26,130 nt of DNA from Euprymna scolopes (taxonomy: Eukaryota > Mollusca > Cephalopoda > Sepiida > Sepiolidae): assembly GCA_024364805.1 (NCBI GenBank), contig CM044500.1:117605943-117632072 (forward strand), in the 5' to 3' direction. Under the pieces are notes generated by a model. It was not told the DNA's origin. It saw nothing but the letters and a program-made list of their open reading frames with translations, and ran no database searches. Positions within the stretch are counted from its first letter, which is position 1. Each line of letters begins with the position of its first letter. A program made the position numbers and the translations under genes. This document shows, in pieces, positions 9,216 to 19,982 of this stretch.

Positions 9216-9589
9216 TTTTAAATATTTTTCCAGTGTTCACACTTAGCATTTTAAATACTTGCATAAAAGAATCTTGTTTGATGAAGCATTTATTTGCAGG
9301 AATTTTTCTTCATCGATTTTCTTTTGGAATATTATTAGTCTAATTCCTTCTTATTAATTTACTAGTGAAGATATCCGCACTTTGCACAGGATTTTATTGT
9401 ACACTTAGGTACAGTTGTAGTAAATGGGTGTTGCAAGAGCAACTATTGCTTAAGGTGTTTCAAATGTTTGTTTTACCTACCTCCTCAAGTGACTGAAATC
9501 CAGCTACGATCCATTACATTGTTTTTCGCAGCGTTATTTTGGAAGATCAAAGTTGAGAAATACAGTGGAATAAATTTTGGCGTATGTTA

Positions 9590-10020
9590 GGGACCACTAT
9601 CATGCCAAATATCATCATGATTGGTTTAGAGGATGGGGGTGGAAGAGGGTGATGCGATTCAACTTCACAAAGTTGGCTGGAGCCATGGTGGCAGTCCCCG
9701 GGAGGATGGCTAACCATAACTTGGTGTACACCATCCCTAGGTGGGGGAGTTTATGAAGAGCCACACCAAATATAACCTTAACCTTTGACTGTGACCTTGA
9801 AAAATGGTGTGCACCATCCCTAGGTTGGAGACCATCATCATCATCATAGGTTTGGTCATGATTGGTCTAGTGGTGTGGGTTGAAAGAGAGTATACATACA
9901 TAGGCTATGACCTTAACCTTTGACCTTTATTTTGGAAAATGGTGTGCACCATCTGTGGGTGTAGGACCATCATCATGTCATGATTGGTCCAGTGGTCTAA
10001 GCTGCAAAGACACACACGAA
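9590..10020. repeat. Degenerate tandem repeat (GGTGTGCACCATC / GACCTTGACCTTTGACC type)
   Basis: TGGTGTRCACCATCCCTAGGT recurs at about 9719, 9804 and 9939. GATTGGTYYAGTGG recurs at 9619, 9869 and 9980, and CCTTAACCTTTGAC at 9777 and 9912. Spacing is irregular, so this is an old, rearranged array. It ends in ACACACAC and an (AT)n tract at 10043-10064. Confidence 0.75.
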
Positions 10021-10299
10021 TGCTACTACTTGCATTATATAAATATATATATATATATATATATGTCATGATTATTAGGAAATTGTTTTCTGCAAGAATC
10101 CATGTTGGATTAAAGTACTTGTACAGAAACATTTTAACTAGTGAAACTAAAGCTTGCAAGACCTTTAGGTATCGAGTCTGCATAATATAAATAGATTTAA
10201 AAACTGTAACAAATACAAAGTATAATGTAGATATTAATACTGTAATACTTTTAACATATGTACGCACGTTTGTCATGGTTTCCAGAATATAAATTACTC

Positions 10300-10447
10300 A
10301 ATCAGGAGTTTCTATTTATTAAAAAGGAGGATGAAAGGTGATACCATACTACAAACATTAAATTAGTATGTAGATACTCTAATTTAATGTTTGTAGTACC
10401 GTCTATCACCTTTTACCCCCCTTTTTAATAAATAGAATCTCTTGATC
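10300..10447. repeat. 148-bp near-continuous palindrome
   Basis: TTCTATTTATTAAAAAGG...GGTGATA...TACTACAAACATTAAATTA on the left is mirrored on the right, with AGTAT/ATACT extending the stem down to a loop of only a few bases (around GTAG, 10371-10374). A MITE-like or hairpin-RNA-like structure; no flanking duplication was identified. Confidence 0.85.
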
Positions 10448-10613
10448 ACCAAAGATGCAATGTAAACAAGTGAAGCATGCATGGTTCCCCGCAAGTGCAC
10501 AGTGAACGAGGCATAAAAAAAATGACCAAGTTCAGCATTTGCCCCCTTCCCTCCAATTAGCACCAAAAGTCCCCAGGGGACGTCAAATCCTGGTGAAAAT
10601 GGACAAACGGTGC

Positions 10614-10646
10614 AGTTTTAACATGTGAATTTGAGTTCTGCACCAT

Positions 10647-10687
<41 letters not shown>

Positions 10688-10900
10688 AATGATTAAGTCC
10701 ATCATCCCACACCACCCACATTTCGTCCCAAAAGTCCCCAAGGCCTTAACATATTTAAATTTGAGTTCAGCACCATGCAAAACTGCTAAATAGACATACA
10801 CAGAAAATTTTGGACAAGTATGGTAAAATAGTCCCAAAATCGGAGTGTTTTTATTAGACCTTAAAGAGCCCTGAGGCACGGCCAAGAGTTATCGCAAAGT
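10614..10900 (+). repeat. Repeat with duplicated GAGTTCWGCACCATGCAAAA motif and long poly(A)
   Basis: TTTGAGTTCTGCACCATGC (about 10630) recurs as TTTGAGTTCAGCACCATGC (about 10760), about 128 bp apart. A 37-base A-run occupies 10649-10685. Further right, TGTGCAAAATTTCAAAAAATCC-AAGG is similar to the earlier AAAATCCAAGG block. It looks like a dispersed non-coding repeat; class unknown. Confidence 0.5.
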
Positions 10901-11468
10901 ATAGACAAACAAAATTATATAGAAATCAGTTAGTTACAACTTTTCAGAAAGTTTTATAAAAATCCAAGGTATCAATTTTTGTTTTTTAATAAGCACAAAA
11001 GTGTCAATTTTAGCCATTTTAACCCAAAAGGCACCCCCTAGAGGGGGCAACCAGAGTTTTCACGGAAAATTTGTTCTATTACTTTTTTTACTCATATCAT
11101 GTTTAATGTTTGTGCAAAATTTCAAAAAATCCCAAGGCGTACTTATTGAGAAAAGTGCTCACAAACGAACGGACAAGGGTGAATTTACATGTCCATCCTT
11201 CTTTTGTCAGGGGACCAAAAAATAATTTTTATAAAGAAAAAAAAATGTTGCTTTCGGGTCATACACGAAACTAAAATATACCTTCTTGATCTTCTAGCTC
11301 AGATTCAAGGATAGTATCTGTCCTGTCTAAAGATGGTATAATGATATCATAAGCGTTCCGTTCACGCAGGGGGGGGGGGATCCATACAACGGAAATATGT
11401 CACAGACTCCTATTGGAAATAAACCGTAATAACTAGATATATTCTGACACTACATTAACTAGATTACT

Positions 11469-11611
11469 TAGATAAATATGTTTACAGTTTTAACAAAAGA
11501 GCTACAATAATATCACGAGTTCTCCATTCATTTTGAACATCCAAAGAATGTCCAGCAGCAATATATAACATATGAAAGATGCTGTTGTGGAATTTCCACA
11601 AGTCCCACTAG
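11469..11611 (+). mobile_element. Helitron-like 3' terminus, second copy of the 7072 family
   Basis: TTGTGGAATTTCCACAA (11585-11601) is an 8-bp stem with one central base, followed six bases later by CTAG (11608-11611) and T. Upstream TTAGATAAAT, AGTTTTAACAAAA, AGCTACAAT and CATTTTGAACATC blocks match 6941-7030. The element may reach left beyond a G-run at 11371-11379, but no 5' end was found. Confidence 0.65.
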
Positions 11612-11729
11612 TAATAAAATTATTATACATTTTTTATTTAATAAAGTCTCCTGACAGGTTATATACAAGTAATATTTGTTCTTGCATCCTACTAACATCA
11701 CCATATCCAGTTTAAAGACTGTTTTACAT

Positions 11730-11995
11730 CCTGGCAGGATTTGGACAGCTTTTAGAAATTAACTTTTAAAGTAACCTATCTCTAACCAGTTCTTTATTCT
11801 TTAGACCCATTTTCATCACTTCCTACTGTTTTCCGTAGCCTTCTATCTACTAACCAGGAACTCTCATCCATTTTTTTCAACGTGACCATACTATCAAAGT
11901 TTCCTGTTACTGTTCAGATCTAATATTCCTCTGAGGTCATCTGATCTAAGCCTGTTTTTAAGATTCACATAAGACATCCACATCATTTGCATATT
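11730..11995 (-). pseudogene. LINE RT C-terminal fossil (GHVE-type)
   Basis: On the minus strand, MSYVNLKNRLRSDDLRGIL and DLNS, then YGHVEK, then a frame-shifted RLRKT and MKMGLKNKELVRDR, follow the order of the common LINE C-terminal block (VSLKDR-SDDLR-RL-L-S ... RLRWYGHVER ... GRGRPKKTW ... MKKLGL-ALDR-KW). Several stops and frame changes show it is dead. A 32-base T-run at 12041-12072 lies upstream. Confidence 0.65.
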
Positions 11996-12038
11996 ATTTG
12001 TTTCCATGCAATGCATGTCTTAAATTTATTTTGGCATT

Positions 12039-12075
<37 letters not shown>

Positions 12076-12338
12076 TAAAAAAAAAAAAAGTGCTAATGCA
12101 GAATAAACATCAAATGAATTTCAGTACTTAGGAAGATTTGCGTGGTTTCATTAACTTCTGACCTTTAGGGTGTCACTCAAACCCTTCTATCCAAGCACCT
12201 CCTTCACTATCTTACAGCGTTATTTTTAAATTGGGAGGAGGGGTGCAAATGCACAAACGATAAACTGAAGTAGACATATTTATAGAAATAGAAGGCAAAG
12301 TAGTAAGAAACGATTTTATCAAAAAAGGAAAAATAGGG

Positions 12339-12722
12339 GTGGGTGATGTTCTTTATCCGGAAATGGGTACAAATCACAAATCTGTGAAAGTGACGAAGGG
12401 ATCAGGTTTTCCAAATATTTGCCTTGATCCTGGTTGTAGCATATCAGATGGAGAAAATTACCGACCTCACTCTATAGGCCGCCATGAGAAAGCATGTTGC
12501 ACAACGATGTCTCAACTGGTACAATACAGCCATGTCACCAGTCATCAAAAACAAGTGTCCCACATTGATATTGATGACACAAAGCAACATGATAATAAGC
12601 TGTTTAAGACATGGAGGGAATCTGCTGGTGATGACCTGATCCTGGCAAGTGGCACAAGCACTAGACAGGAAAACTTGGGTGTTATTTACAAGACGTCTAA
12701 CTTCAAGCATGAGACAAGATAA
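12339..12722 (+). other. 127-codon open frame, unidentified
   Basis: An uninterrupted ATG-to-stop frame in a segment with visibly more G+C than its surroundings. The product has no hydrophobic or signal stretch, four scattered cysteines and a polar C-terminal third (HDNKLFKTWRESAGDDLILA). No family was recognised. An 88-codon antisense frame overlaps it (12444-12710). It may be a fragment of an unrecognised repeat, a non-coding exon or chance; coding status is doubtful. Confidence 0.2.
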
Positions 12723-12845
12723 AAAATGAAAATATAATAATTGTTTGCATTTCTCGAGACAGTCCGAAGTTTGTTGTTGAAACTCAGGGATTTCTGTTAA
12801 ATTCTGATATAGCTATTTTACATATGAACCAAAAAAATAATAAAA

Positions 12846-12960
12846 ATAAACCCTTATCCTCGAGTGGTCTTTGGGCTTTGATAAGTAGTGACTCCTAGGT
12901 AAAAAAAAAATAAAATAAAATAAATTATAAAATAAATAAAACCAAAAGGATTCATGTTAA
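12846..12960 (+). pseudogene. LINE 3' tail only, opposite orientation, with A-rich end
   Basis: CCCTTATCCTCGAGTGGTC..TTTGGGCTTTGATAAGTAGTGACTCC is the same 3' tail that ends the LINE copies at 7279, 14064 and 15075, here on the plus strand, followed by an A/T-rich tail (12901-12950). A severely 5'-truncated insertion. Confidence 0.7.
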
Positions 12961-13423
12961 AAAAAGAAAACGAAAAGAAAAAAAAAAAACAATGCAACCT
13001 TGAAAAATAATGAGTAATCAAATTTTTTTTCATTATTTAAAAAAGAAAAAAAAAAAATGAAAGAAGTTAGTTCAGTTGAGCAATTTATTCGACAAGAAAA
13101 AAAAATGCAACATTAATCTTTTTTTTTTTTTAAGTTTTATTTAAATAGTTTTGATTTTATTCTAAATTCACATCCTTTGAAATGGCCGATTAATGTAAAA
13201 AGATGAGTAATTACTTTATCATGGAAAAAAAAAAAAAAACAACTTTAATCAATACCGTAAAAGAGGGAGAATAGAATAAAGAGACCTAGTCTTATTGGCC
13301 AGCTGTTGTAGTCTGGCATTTATGAATAGAACAATATTTTGTGGAAAGGAAGCAAATAAATACATACCATTCCGTGTTAAGGATAGATTTACTAATATTT
13401 AGTAATGTACCACATTTATAAAT
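12961..13423. other. A/T homopolymer-rich DNA, nothing recognised
   Basis: Repeated A- and T-runs of 9-14 bases with no ORF or repeat landmark. Confidence 0.6.
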
Positions 13424-13801
13424 TACGCAGGTCATTCCATAAAGTAAAGCACCCTATTTTTTTTAACTCAAAAAGTCGAAGAGCTAAAAAGACGGGAGTG
13501 GCACCATTAAAACAAGCAAACTTTTTTGCTCCAGAATTTGTTCTTCTAGTCATCACCATTCGCAATGCACTTTTGCGAAGAATTCAATGATGCATCTCTG
13601 CTTCTGACACATGTCCATGACAGGGGTTGCTTTCTTATAGTCTCACACTGTTAATAACAGAGAGATGAAACTCATCATGAAACAGCTGATGAATGCATAA
13701 GTTCGGTCATCATAACAATGTAATTTGCAATCCCCTTTGATCTATTCGTGCTGAATCAAAAAAAAAAAAAAATAAGCATTACTTTTGAAATGCCCCTCGT
13801 A
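13424..13801. mobile_element. Mariner-type element remnant with TA duplication
   Basis: TA at 13424-13425 then CGCAGGTCATTCCATAAAGT. The other end, inverted, reads CGAGGGGCATTTCAAAAGT before TA at 13800-13801. TACGAGGG(T/G)CATT..AAAGTAA is a known mariner terminus. The 374-bp interior has no intact transposase; the 61-codon frame 13405-13590 straddles the left TIR and is chance. Confidence 0.75.
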
Positions 13802-14063
13802 CGTATTTTTTTTTTTTTTTTAGAATCCAGGAGAAAAATTAAGTAAATTTAAGTTTTAACCAGGCATACCTCATCACCTAGACTAACATGAATGTTGCCA
13901 AAACGTTAAAACATATCTCTTATATTGCCCTTTCCTAAAAGAAATACAACATAATTGAGCTATTTTAAATAAGGTAAGCGCTTAGAGTAAATGTGGTATT
14001 TAGGTGACTGAAGTGAAAGGGATGGCCAAATGATGAAAGAAGGGAAGGAATAATGCCAGTTTC

Positions 14064-14740
14064 ATTTTTTTTTTTTTTTTTTTTTTTACAAAGGAGTCAC
14101 AACTTATCAAGGTCAGGAGGCCACTCGAGGATAAGGGCTAATGGGTATACATTAGTCAATGGGATTATAGCTTAGTAATCATAAGTAGTGGAAATTTTGT
14201 AAATTTGATTACTTAGGGGGATGGTTCATCAAGAACTTGTTTACATTGGACTTGAAGACAATCAAATGGTAGTCAGCTGGAAAGCAGTCAACCAGAAGAG
14301 AGTTCCACAGGCGTGCAGTTCTAAGAAAAAAAAGTTTTGTTCATGGAATCTACATTCAGGTTTAGGCACAGATAAAGAGTGTGGAGAAATTATTGATAGT
14401 GGTTTTGGCTAGACGAGTGTTTTTCGTGAAAGTTTTGTGAGGGGGGGGACCATAGATTGAAGCTCAGATGAACACTTGCCATGAAAATAACGATAAAGCA
14501 GAGACAGGTTCGCAACGTCTCTTCTGTGGGAAAGAGGTTGCAGGGAAGAGAAAAGGGCATCCCCCACTAAGCTACAAAGTCTATTTTGAACTGTCAAGGT
14601 AGGATAAGCTGCTTCTAGCAGCTCCTGCCCATATGTGGCAACAGTACTCCATCATTGGCCGTACCTGGCTTTTATATAGGTAGAGAATTTCTCTGGAAAT
14701 TAAAGGGTGCCTCTTCTTAGAAGTAACAATCGATTTAAGT
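14064..14740 (-). pseudogene. LINE 3' fragment, copy 2
   Basis: On the minus strand the frame 14409-14597 gives NRLCSLVGDALFSSLQPLSH, then RRDVANLSLLYRYFHGKCSS, then ELQSMVPP. This matches the conserved LINE block (R-x-C-LIG-x-SLxPLSHRRxVASLSLFYRYFHGRCSSEL-LVPP). It is followed by degraded RLWNSL-like sequence and the shared 3' tail, ending in a 20-plus base A tail (T-run 14066-14088). Same orientation as copies 1 and 3. Confidence 0.85.
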
Positions 14741-14884
14741 GTGAGATACATAGATAGTTGAGTGTTCCATTAGTAATTAATTTTACTATCACAAATTAAC
14801 CATTTAATTATGCAATAGTTTATCTTTCTGGTGACCTCTTACCATGGTAAGAATTTATCTGATCTGACAGAGTATGCAGTTTAA

Positions 14885-15073
14885 TGCCGTTTCTATAGGT
14901 AACATCACTTGGAGAAGGTGCACCATTATTCGTGTGAGCCAGAATGAGTTAGCCATAAAGAAGAGATCTTATTTGGGCTTTAAATATTACATTATTTTGA
15001 ATAGTTGGTCAAGGGTTACTTGTAGGGTGAAGTATCCTCATACTAGGTGGTCTTGGCAAACCTTTGGACAGAG
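14885..15073 (+). repeat. Dispersed repeat X, copy 1
   Basis: GGTAACATCACTTGGAGAAG, GTGCACCATT, GTTAGCCATA, GAGATCTTATTTG, ATTTTGAATA, GTATCCTCATACTAGGT and TGTCTTGGCAAA-type blocks recur in the same order on the minus strand at 22533-22722. It ends where LINE copy 3 begins. Class unknown; the 92-codon frame over it is not protein-like. Confidence 0.75.
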
Positions 15074-15074
15074 A

Positions 15075-16140
15075 CTTTACACACTTATCAAAGCCCAAGG
15101 CTACTCAAGGATAAGTGTTAAGTGTATGGTAGCCATCAGGCCAACAGCATAGTAATCATTAGTAGTTTGTATTTGGTATAATTTGATTATTTAAGGGGGA
15201 TGACTCAGCAAGAACTTGTTTACATTAGACTTGAAGACGACCATATTGTAGTCAGCTGGAAAGCAGGACAGCGGAACAGAGTTCCACAGGCAGGCAGTTC
15301 TAGGAAAAGAAAAAGAAAAAAAAGCTTTGTTCATGGAATCCACGTTTAGATTTCAGCACAGATAGAGAATGGGGAAAATTGTTCATAGTGGTTTTAGGTA
15401 AAGGAGTGTCTTTTGTGAAAGTTTGGTATGAAAATAATGATGGAGTAGAAACAGGCCAGCAACGTCTCTTCTGTGAGAAAGAGGTTGCAGGAAAGAGAAA
15501 AGGGCATTACCTACCACGTTTCAAAGTTAGTTTTGAAACTTGTCAAGGCAGGATAGGGCATCCGAGCAGTTCTTGCCCAGATGTGGCAAGAGTATACCAT
15601 TCTAGGACATATTTGACTCTTGTACCAGTAGAGGATTGCATCGGCAATGAGATATCTACTGGAGCGATAGAAGGATCCAACCATTTTCCCCTGCGACCTT
15701 GGCAACAGATTTGATGTATGTGCTCCATTTCACATCAAGAGTGAAGGTCAGACCTAGAAGCTTGTCAAAACATGGTGCTTCTCCAAAACGAGTACCATTC
15801 ATTTCAATTGGAACCAGATGAGGGTCAGAGCATTGATGATGCAAAGAGAGAAGCTTGGTTTTAGATGCATTAAATTAACCAGCCACCTTTTTCTTCATTG
15901 CACTCAGAAGAGAAAGAATCAGAGAGATCTTGGTCCTTTCCAGCCTTTGAAGTGTTGCCATAGATGGTAGTGTTATATGCATAAATGTCTATGAATGATC
16001 TAAGAATGTGATTTGGGAGATCATTGATGAAGATCAGGAAGAGAGCTGAAGCCAGGAAGGAACTCTAAAGGACGCAGTAGGTATTTAAGTTCTTTCCTGT
16101 ATGAAGGAGTCAAAATGTGCTTAGTTAAGAAGACAAACAG
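15075..16140 (-). pseudogene. LINE ORF2 fragment, copy 3 (includes RT motif C region)
   Basis: This is the longest copy. On the minus strand it runs from SPALFLIFINDLP-like sequence (LIFINDLPNHILRSFIDIY) through the palm motif, which reads YAYN (15972-15983) where active enzymes have YADD. Then come KTKLLSLHHQCSDPHLVPIE, LLGLTFTLDVKWSTYIKSVA, LEWYTLATSG, LQPLSHRRDVAG and the degraded tail. The 3' tail CTTATCCTTGAGTAGCC..GGGCTTTGATAAGT is at 15075-15115. Loss of the second catalytic region residue plus stops show it is inactive. The layout is that of jockey/CR1-like non-LTR elements. Confidence 0.9.
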
Positions 16141-17019
16141 AAGATCAGAGATTCCAACTCCTCATGCTTTTAATTTAATAGGTTTTTTTTTTGTGTTTTT
16201 ACTTTTTGCAAATAAATGTTTTCTAAATGTAGTGTGAGGAGGAGGAGGAGGAGGAGGAATCTTCTTTAATTAAAGCAACTTTTGTTTCCAATCCAAAGTA
16301 CACCTTTTGGGAGAGCTCGACTTCTCCACATTTAAAAACTGACCTTGTGTCAAACCGTGCCCTTATGGAATAAAAATAAAATAAAAATATAAGGAGGGAG
16401 GTACCGCTCGTAGACGTGAACCAATCTCTGCTCCCTTTTCACTATTAGCACCAGACCTCCTTGCACTATTGCCTGTCTACAATTATTTTTGTTCCATCCT
16501 TTTAGGGGAAACTGAATGCCCCCCCCCATAAAAAAAACCATACGTCCACATTAAAATCCATACCTTATGTCTAACTTCAGTTATAGTCTGCTAAAATAAG
16601 TAAAAGAGAAAGTCTGTTGACAACCACAGTAATACTATTATGGCTAATGAATTTATGTTTCATATTTGGCGCTTATTCGGAATATGAAAATCGAAATATC
16701 GAATTTCAATTAAAACCAAATGGCATTTACTGAATTGTCATATCGAATTTAGTAACATATCCAACAATACAAAAAGCAATAAAGTAAAAAATTATTAATG
16801 CAAATATTTTTCGAAATAAATTACAAGTTTTACTTAAACAGATGAGTGTGTATGATAGCATGGGAGATAATTGCAGTCTGTCTAGTTATATTTAAAAAAA
16901 GTAACAGCTGATCAATGGATCGAGAAAGTATGTTTTATGTAATGATGCAGTAATATATTACTAATTGCGACATGACAATTAAGTTGATAACATTGATTTT
17001 TTATTGAAATTGATATTTT
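16141..17019. other. No gene seen; AT-rich flank
   Basis: Apart from the GAG microsatellite and C/A runs near 16519-16540, nothing is recognised. TTTGGCGCTTATTCGG (16666-16681) resembles the terminus of the long-TIR family but has no further TIR sequence beside it. Confidence 0.5.
16236..16258. repeat. (GAG)n microsatellite
   Basis: Seven to eight GAG/AGG triplets. Confidence 0.9.
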
Positions 17020-17289
17020 AAAAAATTAGTGCTTATTCAGACTGGCACTTATGGCAATAATTAAAAGTAAAGAAAATACAGATAAGTCTGTATGATGTAC
17101 GTACCGGTTACAGAACAAAGATGAAATATTCCAAAAATCATGTAATTTTATCAAGAAGGTTTTTTTCTTTTTTTTTTTATTAAAAAAAAATCAAGTTTTA
17201 CAACGAAGTGAGTCATAGTGTTTTTGTCGGCCATGATTAAAGCCAATGATATAAAAAAAGGGGAGTAACTTAAATCTTAGTTGAGAAGT

Positions 17290-17551
17290 TTATTTTACGG
17301 CATATCAACCTTTTTCAGGTTATTTAATGCCAAATCCAGTAATTCGGAAGAATAATTTTTTTAATAGAGTATATTTGTTTTTTTTAAGTCAGGTTCTATT
17401 TAATCCATAGTTGGGACCCTAACAGGTACTACCACTCTGGGTCAGAGTGGACCTGGGAGCAATGGCAATTAAAGGGTGGCTCCACACTCCCCAAAGCCCG
17501 CAAGCTGGGGCCTCACCATCGAATATAGTTTAAGGTCATATCCAGGACCTG
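17290..17551. mobile_element. Probable nested insertion with 10-bp direct repeats
   Basis: GTTGAGAAGT occurs at 17280-17289 and again at 17552-17561. Removing 262 bp leaves a sequence that aligns with the short family member near 24050-24080. The insert contains a conspicuous GC-rich block (about 17400-17520). No TIRs and no clear poly(A); a SINE-like or other short element is possible. Confidence 0.45.
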
Positions 17552-18340
17552 GTTGAGAAGTGAAAATTCAGCCTTACAGTCAATGCAGTATAGCACTATA
17601 GCAGTAAAATCGCTAAAAATTGTAAATTTTGATTATCTTTTAGTTTTAAATATATGTACAACAGAAAAAAAAAGATAAGTTTTGAAAACAGATTTATCAT
17701 AATTTTTTTTGTCGTAGTTTTCAACTACTTTTCAATTTTATTTGAAAGATTAAAGCCTAAAGTTAATTTCCAAAAGGAAAAAAATATTTGTACACATGAA
17801 AAAAAAGTTATAAAGAAAAATGTTTTCATGGCAACATTCGGAAACTACAAGTTCAGCTAAATTTTGAACTTATATAAATTCATTGCAAAAATCTCTTGAA
17901 AGATAAATATTAGTTTTCTAGGTCTAGTTCAAAGATAATTAAAATCCTAAGATATTGAATTAAATAAAACACCTTTGTACATAAAAAAAGAAGCTTAATT
18001 AGCCCCTAAAAGCGAGAGATTCTGGCTTTGCACATGCAAAAAACAAATGAAGTCGTTAAAGTAGGGATTCTATGGAAGCCCAAAATGTCAGAAAGTCAAA
18101 AGGCTGTCTGAAAATGATGTCAGGTAGTTGGGAGGTAGGGAGTAAACGCTTGTATAATTTTTCCCATTTTTTAATTTAATTATTTTTCTGTGTTCCTGCT
18201 TTTAAATTAAAATTTTTTTATTTTTCATGATTATATAAAAATTATGCTATGTTGAAAGTTACATGTTCACCCAAGCAAGAAAAATATTAGAATCTTACAT
18301 ATAAAAATAAGAAATATCTATATAAAAAAAATAAATAAAA

Positions 18341-18343
<3 letters not shown>

Positions 18344-18378
<35 letters not shown>
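18344..18378. repeat. (AT)n microsatellite
   Basis: About 17 AT units inside the large long-TIR element. Confidence 0.9.
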
Positions 18379-18381
<3 letters not shown>

Positions 18382-18785
18382 TGCAATTATAATTTTTTGT
18401 CTAAAAATATTAAATAAACAATGCTTAATTCAATGATAATATCAGTAGTCCAAGAAATTAATTTTTTCTTCAAGTTATATCAAATTCATTAAAACAGACT
18501 TTAGGGGCTTTTTTGTAATGTTGCTGAAAAAATTATTTTTTTTTTTTATTGTTACAATTTACAATGCTTTATTTTCATAAAAAAAAAGTAAAAATAAATT
18601 CATGCATTTTTTTGTACTACTTTAGTAAAGGTGTTTTTATTTAAACAAAATACATTTCCACTAAGATTCAAATAAAAATAATGGGTTCATTATATTATGT
18701 GATCATTATTTGATAAATACTGAAAATTTCATTAAAATTGGTTAATTTCTTGATTTTTGGTGAATGTTTAAAGTAAAGGGGGGGG

Positions 18786-18820
18786 GCTCAAAATGTTTAT
18801 GCATTTTGAGCATCGGCTAG
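18786..18820 (+). mobile_element. Helitron-like 3' terminus nested in the long-TIR element
   Basis: GCTCAAAATG-TTTATG-CATTTTGAGC is a perfect 10-bp stem, followed five bases later by CTAG (18817-18820) and T. That is the canonical Helitron 3' structure. The 5' end was not located, but the small family member lacks everything between about 17655 and 18830, so the insertion may explain most of that length. Confidence 0.6.
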
Positions 18821-18989
18821 TCATTTTGCACGTACCTGTCTAAATAAAATACTTGATCGATTTATGTGATTTTTGGAATATGACATCTTCGTCTGTTAAG
18901 AGTACATACATCATACAGACTTTTCTGTATTTTTTTTTTTACTTTTAATTGCCACCATAAGTTGCAATCTTAATAAACACCAAACATTT

Positions 18990-19930
18990 AATAGATAACA
19001 TTGGTTTTTAATGGAAATTCAATTTTGCAGCTTTCGATTTTCGTTTTTATTCTAAAAGAAGTATCTCATATTTTTAATATTGTTGAAAAATAGAGACTAA
19101 AAATAAATTAACAGACGTAAACTATTTTTATTTAATGTTTTTAGAACACTTAATAAAAATAACTTTTTTTATGAATGAAGTTCTTTACACACACACGTCA
19201 CACTAACAGACTTTAAGGTTGTGGGTAACCTCTTTGGACAGGAGCTGGAGGCACTTGTTTAAATTAATCAAAACATTAAAAAATGAAAATATTGAAAAGA
19301 AAAATTATATTGTACATACTCGTTATGGAATAAAGTTATAAAAAAATTTCACTCAATTTGATCAAGTTTTTTTACAGAGGAAAATCAAATTTTAATGAGA
19401 TCAATCGCGCATCTCACCATCTTGCCTATTTCACAAATAAGGGGGGGGGGCAAGGGAGATAACTCCATCACCGCTTAAATTTTGTCAAAATTTGACGAGA
19501 TTATTTTGAAACATGGGCAGAAGAATACCTAGATAAATATTTTAGTTTTTTTCATTTATTTTGCAGGGTTTCTATGTCTTTTTTAAAATCCCTTTTTCAT
19601 GTTGTCCTTTGTTAATCTCTTTTTCTTTAAATAAATCCCACTTTCATCCACAAATTAAGCAAGATGGCCGGGATATGATCAATCTCAGAAAAAAATTGAT
19701 TTTTCTTTGTAATAATAATAATAAAAAAAAAAAAAATAAATAAAAAAAAAAATTCTTTATCAAATTAAGTGAATTTTTTTTTTTTTATGAGAACTTAACT
19801 CCATAATGGGTACGTATAACAATTTTTTTTTTTTTTTTTTTTTAAATATTTTCATTTTTTTTAATGTCTTTATTAAACTAAACGAATATCAAGTTGGATA
19901 ATTTTTTTAATAGTATTGTCAATTTAAATT
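18990..19930. other. AT-rich DNA with homopolymers, no gene
   Basis: Many A- and T-runs, a G-run at 19441-19450 and no repeat landmark that could be matched. The 60-codon frame at 19561-19743 ends in lysine/asparagine repeats and is chance. Confidence 0.55.
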
Positions 19931-19982
19931 CAACTTGGTGCTTATGCACTTTTGTTTCCGCACTACTTTTAAATAGTTTTTT

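Larger units (their letters stand above)
17028..18981. mobile_element. Long-TIR element, large member (about 1.95 kb)
   Basis: Left end AGTGCTTATTCAGACTGGCAC (17028 on) and right end (reverse complement from 18981) GGTGTTTATTAAG-TTG-AAC continue as inverted arms of about 130-140 bp sharing CTTATGG, AATTAAAAGTAAA, TACAG, AGTCTGTATGATGTA, GAAGATG and TATTCCAAAAATCA. Flanks AAAAAATT and AAACATTT match at 6 of 8. The interior carries two probable nested insertions (17290-17551 and a Helitron-like 3' end at 18820). The one ORF (17654-17860) is AT-driven and not transposase-like. Same family as 23796-24309. Superfamily unassigned; 8-bp duplications with long TIRs suggest a MULE-, hAT- or P-like mobiliser. 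Confidence 0.7.

Noticed and set aside
9905-10276. 123-codon minus-strand ORF
   Set aside because: It reads through the degenerate tandem repeat and an (AT)n tract (IYIYIYLY); low-complexity chance frame.
10583-10885. 100-codon minus-strand ORF
   Set aside because: A poly-phenylalanine run from the 37-base poly(A) tract holds it open; repeat-derived.
15379-15714. 111-codon plus-strand ORF
   Set aside because: Antisense to LINE copy 3, which encodes recognisable RT C-terminal sequence on the minus strand.
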